Assembly: GCA_963753075.1 (NCBI GenBank)
Contig: CAVWAR010000002.1
Span: forward strand, 868,001 to 932,000
Reading direction: 5' to 3'
Length of the DNA stretch: 64,000 nucleotides
Source of the DNA: Prado023 sp963753075
GTDB taxonomy: Bacteria; Actinomycetota; Actinomycetes; S36-B12; CAIYMF01
Within the stretch, counting starts at the first letter, position 1. Each line of letters opens with the position of its first letter. Shown piece by piece: positions 63,000 to 64,000 of the stretch. The translations under genes were made by a program, and so were the position numbers. The notes below the pieces were generated by a model. The model had not been told where the DNA came from, ran no database searches, and saw nothing but the letters and a program-made list of their open reading frames with translations.

Positions 63000-64000
63000 T
63001 CAGCCGAGGTCGTCGCCAGTCGGCTCGGCGCCGGACGCCGGGCGGGCGGCCTGATCGGCCTTGCGGCGCTGGCGGCGCCGGACCCACCAGATGATCCCGC
63101 CGGCCACCAGCAGTGGCGACACGATGAGCAGGGCGTTGCCCAGCCAGGCCCAGAACTGGCTGAGGCCCTCGACGAACGACTCCCACCAGGTCTGCTCGGG
63201 CGCCGGCTCCACCGTGCCCCTGGCGTCCTCAGGGCTCATCAGCGTGAGGCTGATCTGGCTCATGGCGGTCTGGTTGGCCAGGTTGCGCTGCTGGGCGATC
63301 AGCGAGTCGAGCTGGGCCTGGCGTGAGGCGATGGCCTGCTCCAGGGCGATCACGTCACCGACATCCTTCGCGGAGTCCATCAGCGCGGTCAGCCGGGCCA
63401 GCGAGGCCTCGAGCGCAGCGATCCGGGCGTCCACATCAGCCTTCTGGGCGCCGACGTCGTAGGAGGACTGCTGCATCTGGACGACCTCGCCGGTGGCCCG
63501 CGCCGCGGCCACGGCCTTGTCGTAGTTGTCCACGGGGACCTGGACGGACAGCCAGACACCCGGTCCGCTGGGATACCACGGGTAGGGGTAGGGCATCGAC
63601 ACGTCACTGCGCGCGAACTCGGCACCATCGACATACGGCTGCGGCTGGTTCGACCCCTCCGTGATGACCGTCTCCGAGGTGACCCTGCCTCCCAGTGCCA
63701 GGATCGTCGCGACGAAGGCGTCGCGCTCAGCCTCGATGTCCTCGGTGCCGACAAGCAGGTTGGCCGAGCGCACGAGGCTCTCGTCGGCCACCTCCTGGGT
63801 GCCGACCGATCCCGGGGCCGTGTTGCCCACAGATTCCTCGGCGATCGCATCGGGCGCCATCAGTGCGCCGCCGTCGGATTCGGTGGCCATGTCCCGCGAC
63901 TGCTCACCGACGGCCGGGTCCCCGCCGGCCATGATGGACTCGCTGGCCGTCATCGCGGTGGAGTCATCCGACCCGGACAGCCCGGGCAGTACCGTCGGGG
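63000..64000 (-). CDS. DUF4349 domain protein, 5' end missing
   Basis: The frame is open to the right edge of the window, so the first part, including any lipoprotein or signal sequence, lies outside. The first internal ATG is at 63953. The visible part has a Ser/Ala/acidic linker and the DUF4349 region (LVRSANLLVGTEDIEAERDAFVATILALGGRV, LSVQVPVDNYDKAVAAARATG). A coiled-coil stretch follows (ADVDARIAALEASLARLTALMD, IALEQAIASRQAQLDSLIAQQRNLANQTA). Then there is one membrane segment (LLIVSPLLVAGGIIWWV) and a basic tail. Such proteins are membrane-anchored, with an extracytoplasmic domain of unknown role. Confidence 0.85.
   Translation of the reverse strand, partial: PTVLPGLSGSDDSTAMTASESIMAGGDPAVGEQSRDMATESDGGALMAPDAIAEESVGNTAPGSVGTQEVADESLVRSANLLVGTEDIEAERDAFVATILALGGRVTSETVITEGSNQPQPYVDGAEFARSDVSMPYPYPWYPSGPGVWLSVQVPVDNYDKAVAAARATGEVVQMQQSSYDVGAQKADVDARIAALEASLARLTALMDSAKDVGDVIALEQAIASRQAQLDSLIAQQRNLANQTAMSQISLTLMSPEDARGTVEPAPEQTWWESFVEGLSQFWAWLGNALLIVSPLLVAGGIIWWVRRRQRRKADQAARPASGAEPTGDDLG

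Overview
The window is very GC-rich chromosomal DNA (strong G/C preference at third codon positions, many GTG starts) from a mycothiol-producing actinobacterium. A WhiB protein, the MtrA-MtrB-LpqB signalling module, a mycothiol-conjugate amidase, an LCP ligase and gene order all support this. The order LCP / TIGR03089 / GDP-mannose pyrophosphorylase / whiB / DUF3499 / phosphomannomutase / ahcY / mtrA-mtrB-lpqB / comF / hpf / secA matches, from memory, the Mycobacterium tuberculosis stretch Rv3240c-Rv3268. Genus cannot be told from the sequence alone. I found no rRNA, tRNA, CRISPR array, prophage or complete insertion sequence.

Layout. 1-1.7 kb: the 3' part of a DUF222/HNH endonuclease gene and a decayed partial copy of its 3' end. 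1.7-7.6 kb: two tandem paralogous secreted nucleases (SNase, lamin-tail and fibronectin III domains). 7.7-9.9 kb: a sugar/alcohol-phosphate nucleotidyltransferase and a CDP-glycerol glycerophosphotransferase-like protein, probably a teichoic-acid-like polymer step. 10.2-12.2 kb: an ICMT-like membrane methyltransferase and a 3-oxoacid CoA-transferase pair. 12.3-18.8 kb: envelope assembly (LCP ligase, large amidase with cell-wall-binding repeats, TIGR03089 protein, GDP-mannose pyrophosphorylase). 18.8-21.2 kb: HhH-GPD DNA glycosylase, Mca and WhiB. 21.3-33.3 kb: glycosyltransferase, DUF5719, DUF3499, phosphomannomutase, Trm112, CDF transporter, CtpE-like P-type ATPase and AhcY. 33.4-41.2 kb: RDD and SpoIIM proteins, then a five-gene minus-strand operon with DUF58, MoxR, DUF4350 and DUF4129 proteins. 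41.2-50.3 kb: mtrA-mtrB-lpqB-comF-hpf, an atypical LuxR-type regulator and secA. 50.7-64 kb: housekeeping and redox genes (threonylcarbamoyl-AMP synthase, monomeric isocitrate dehydrogenase, exonuclease III, CNNM/CBS protein, TrpS, a 2H-GNAT fusion, thioredoxin, DUF4349).

The theme is cell-envelope construction and its control: mannose activation, wall polymer ligation, wall hydrolysis, MtrAB-LpqB signalling, and secretion through SecA. Regulatory DNA is readable in places. At least twelve genes have a -10-like hexamer 6-8 nt before the start codon, as expected for leaderless mRNAs. Thioredoxin has a SigR/SigH-type promoter, and isocitrate dehydrogenase has a perfect 14-bp palindrome at its predicted transcription start. 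I saw no clear new defence or mobile system. The most unusual items are the tandem SNase-LTD-FN3 proteins, the glycosyltransferase ending in a hexanucleotide repeat with a 257-nt overlap into the next gene, and the 2H-GNAT fusion.
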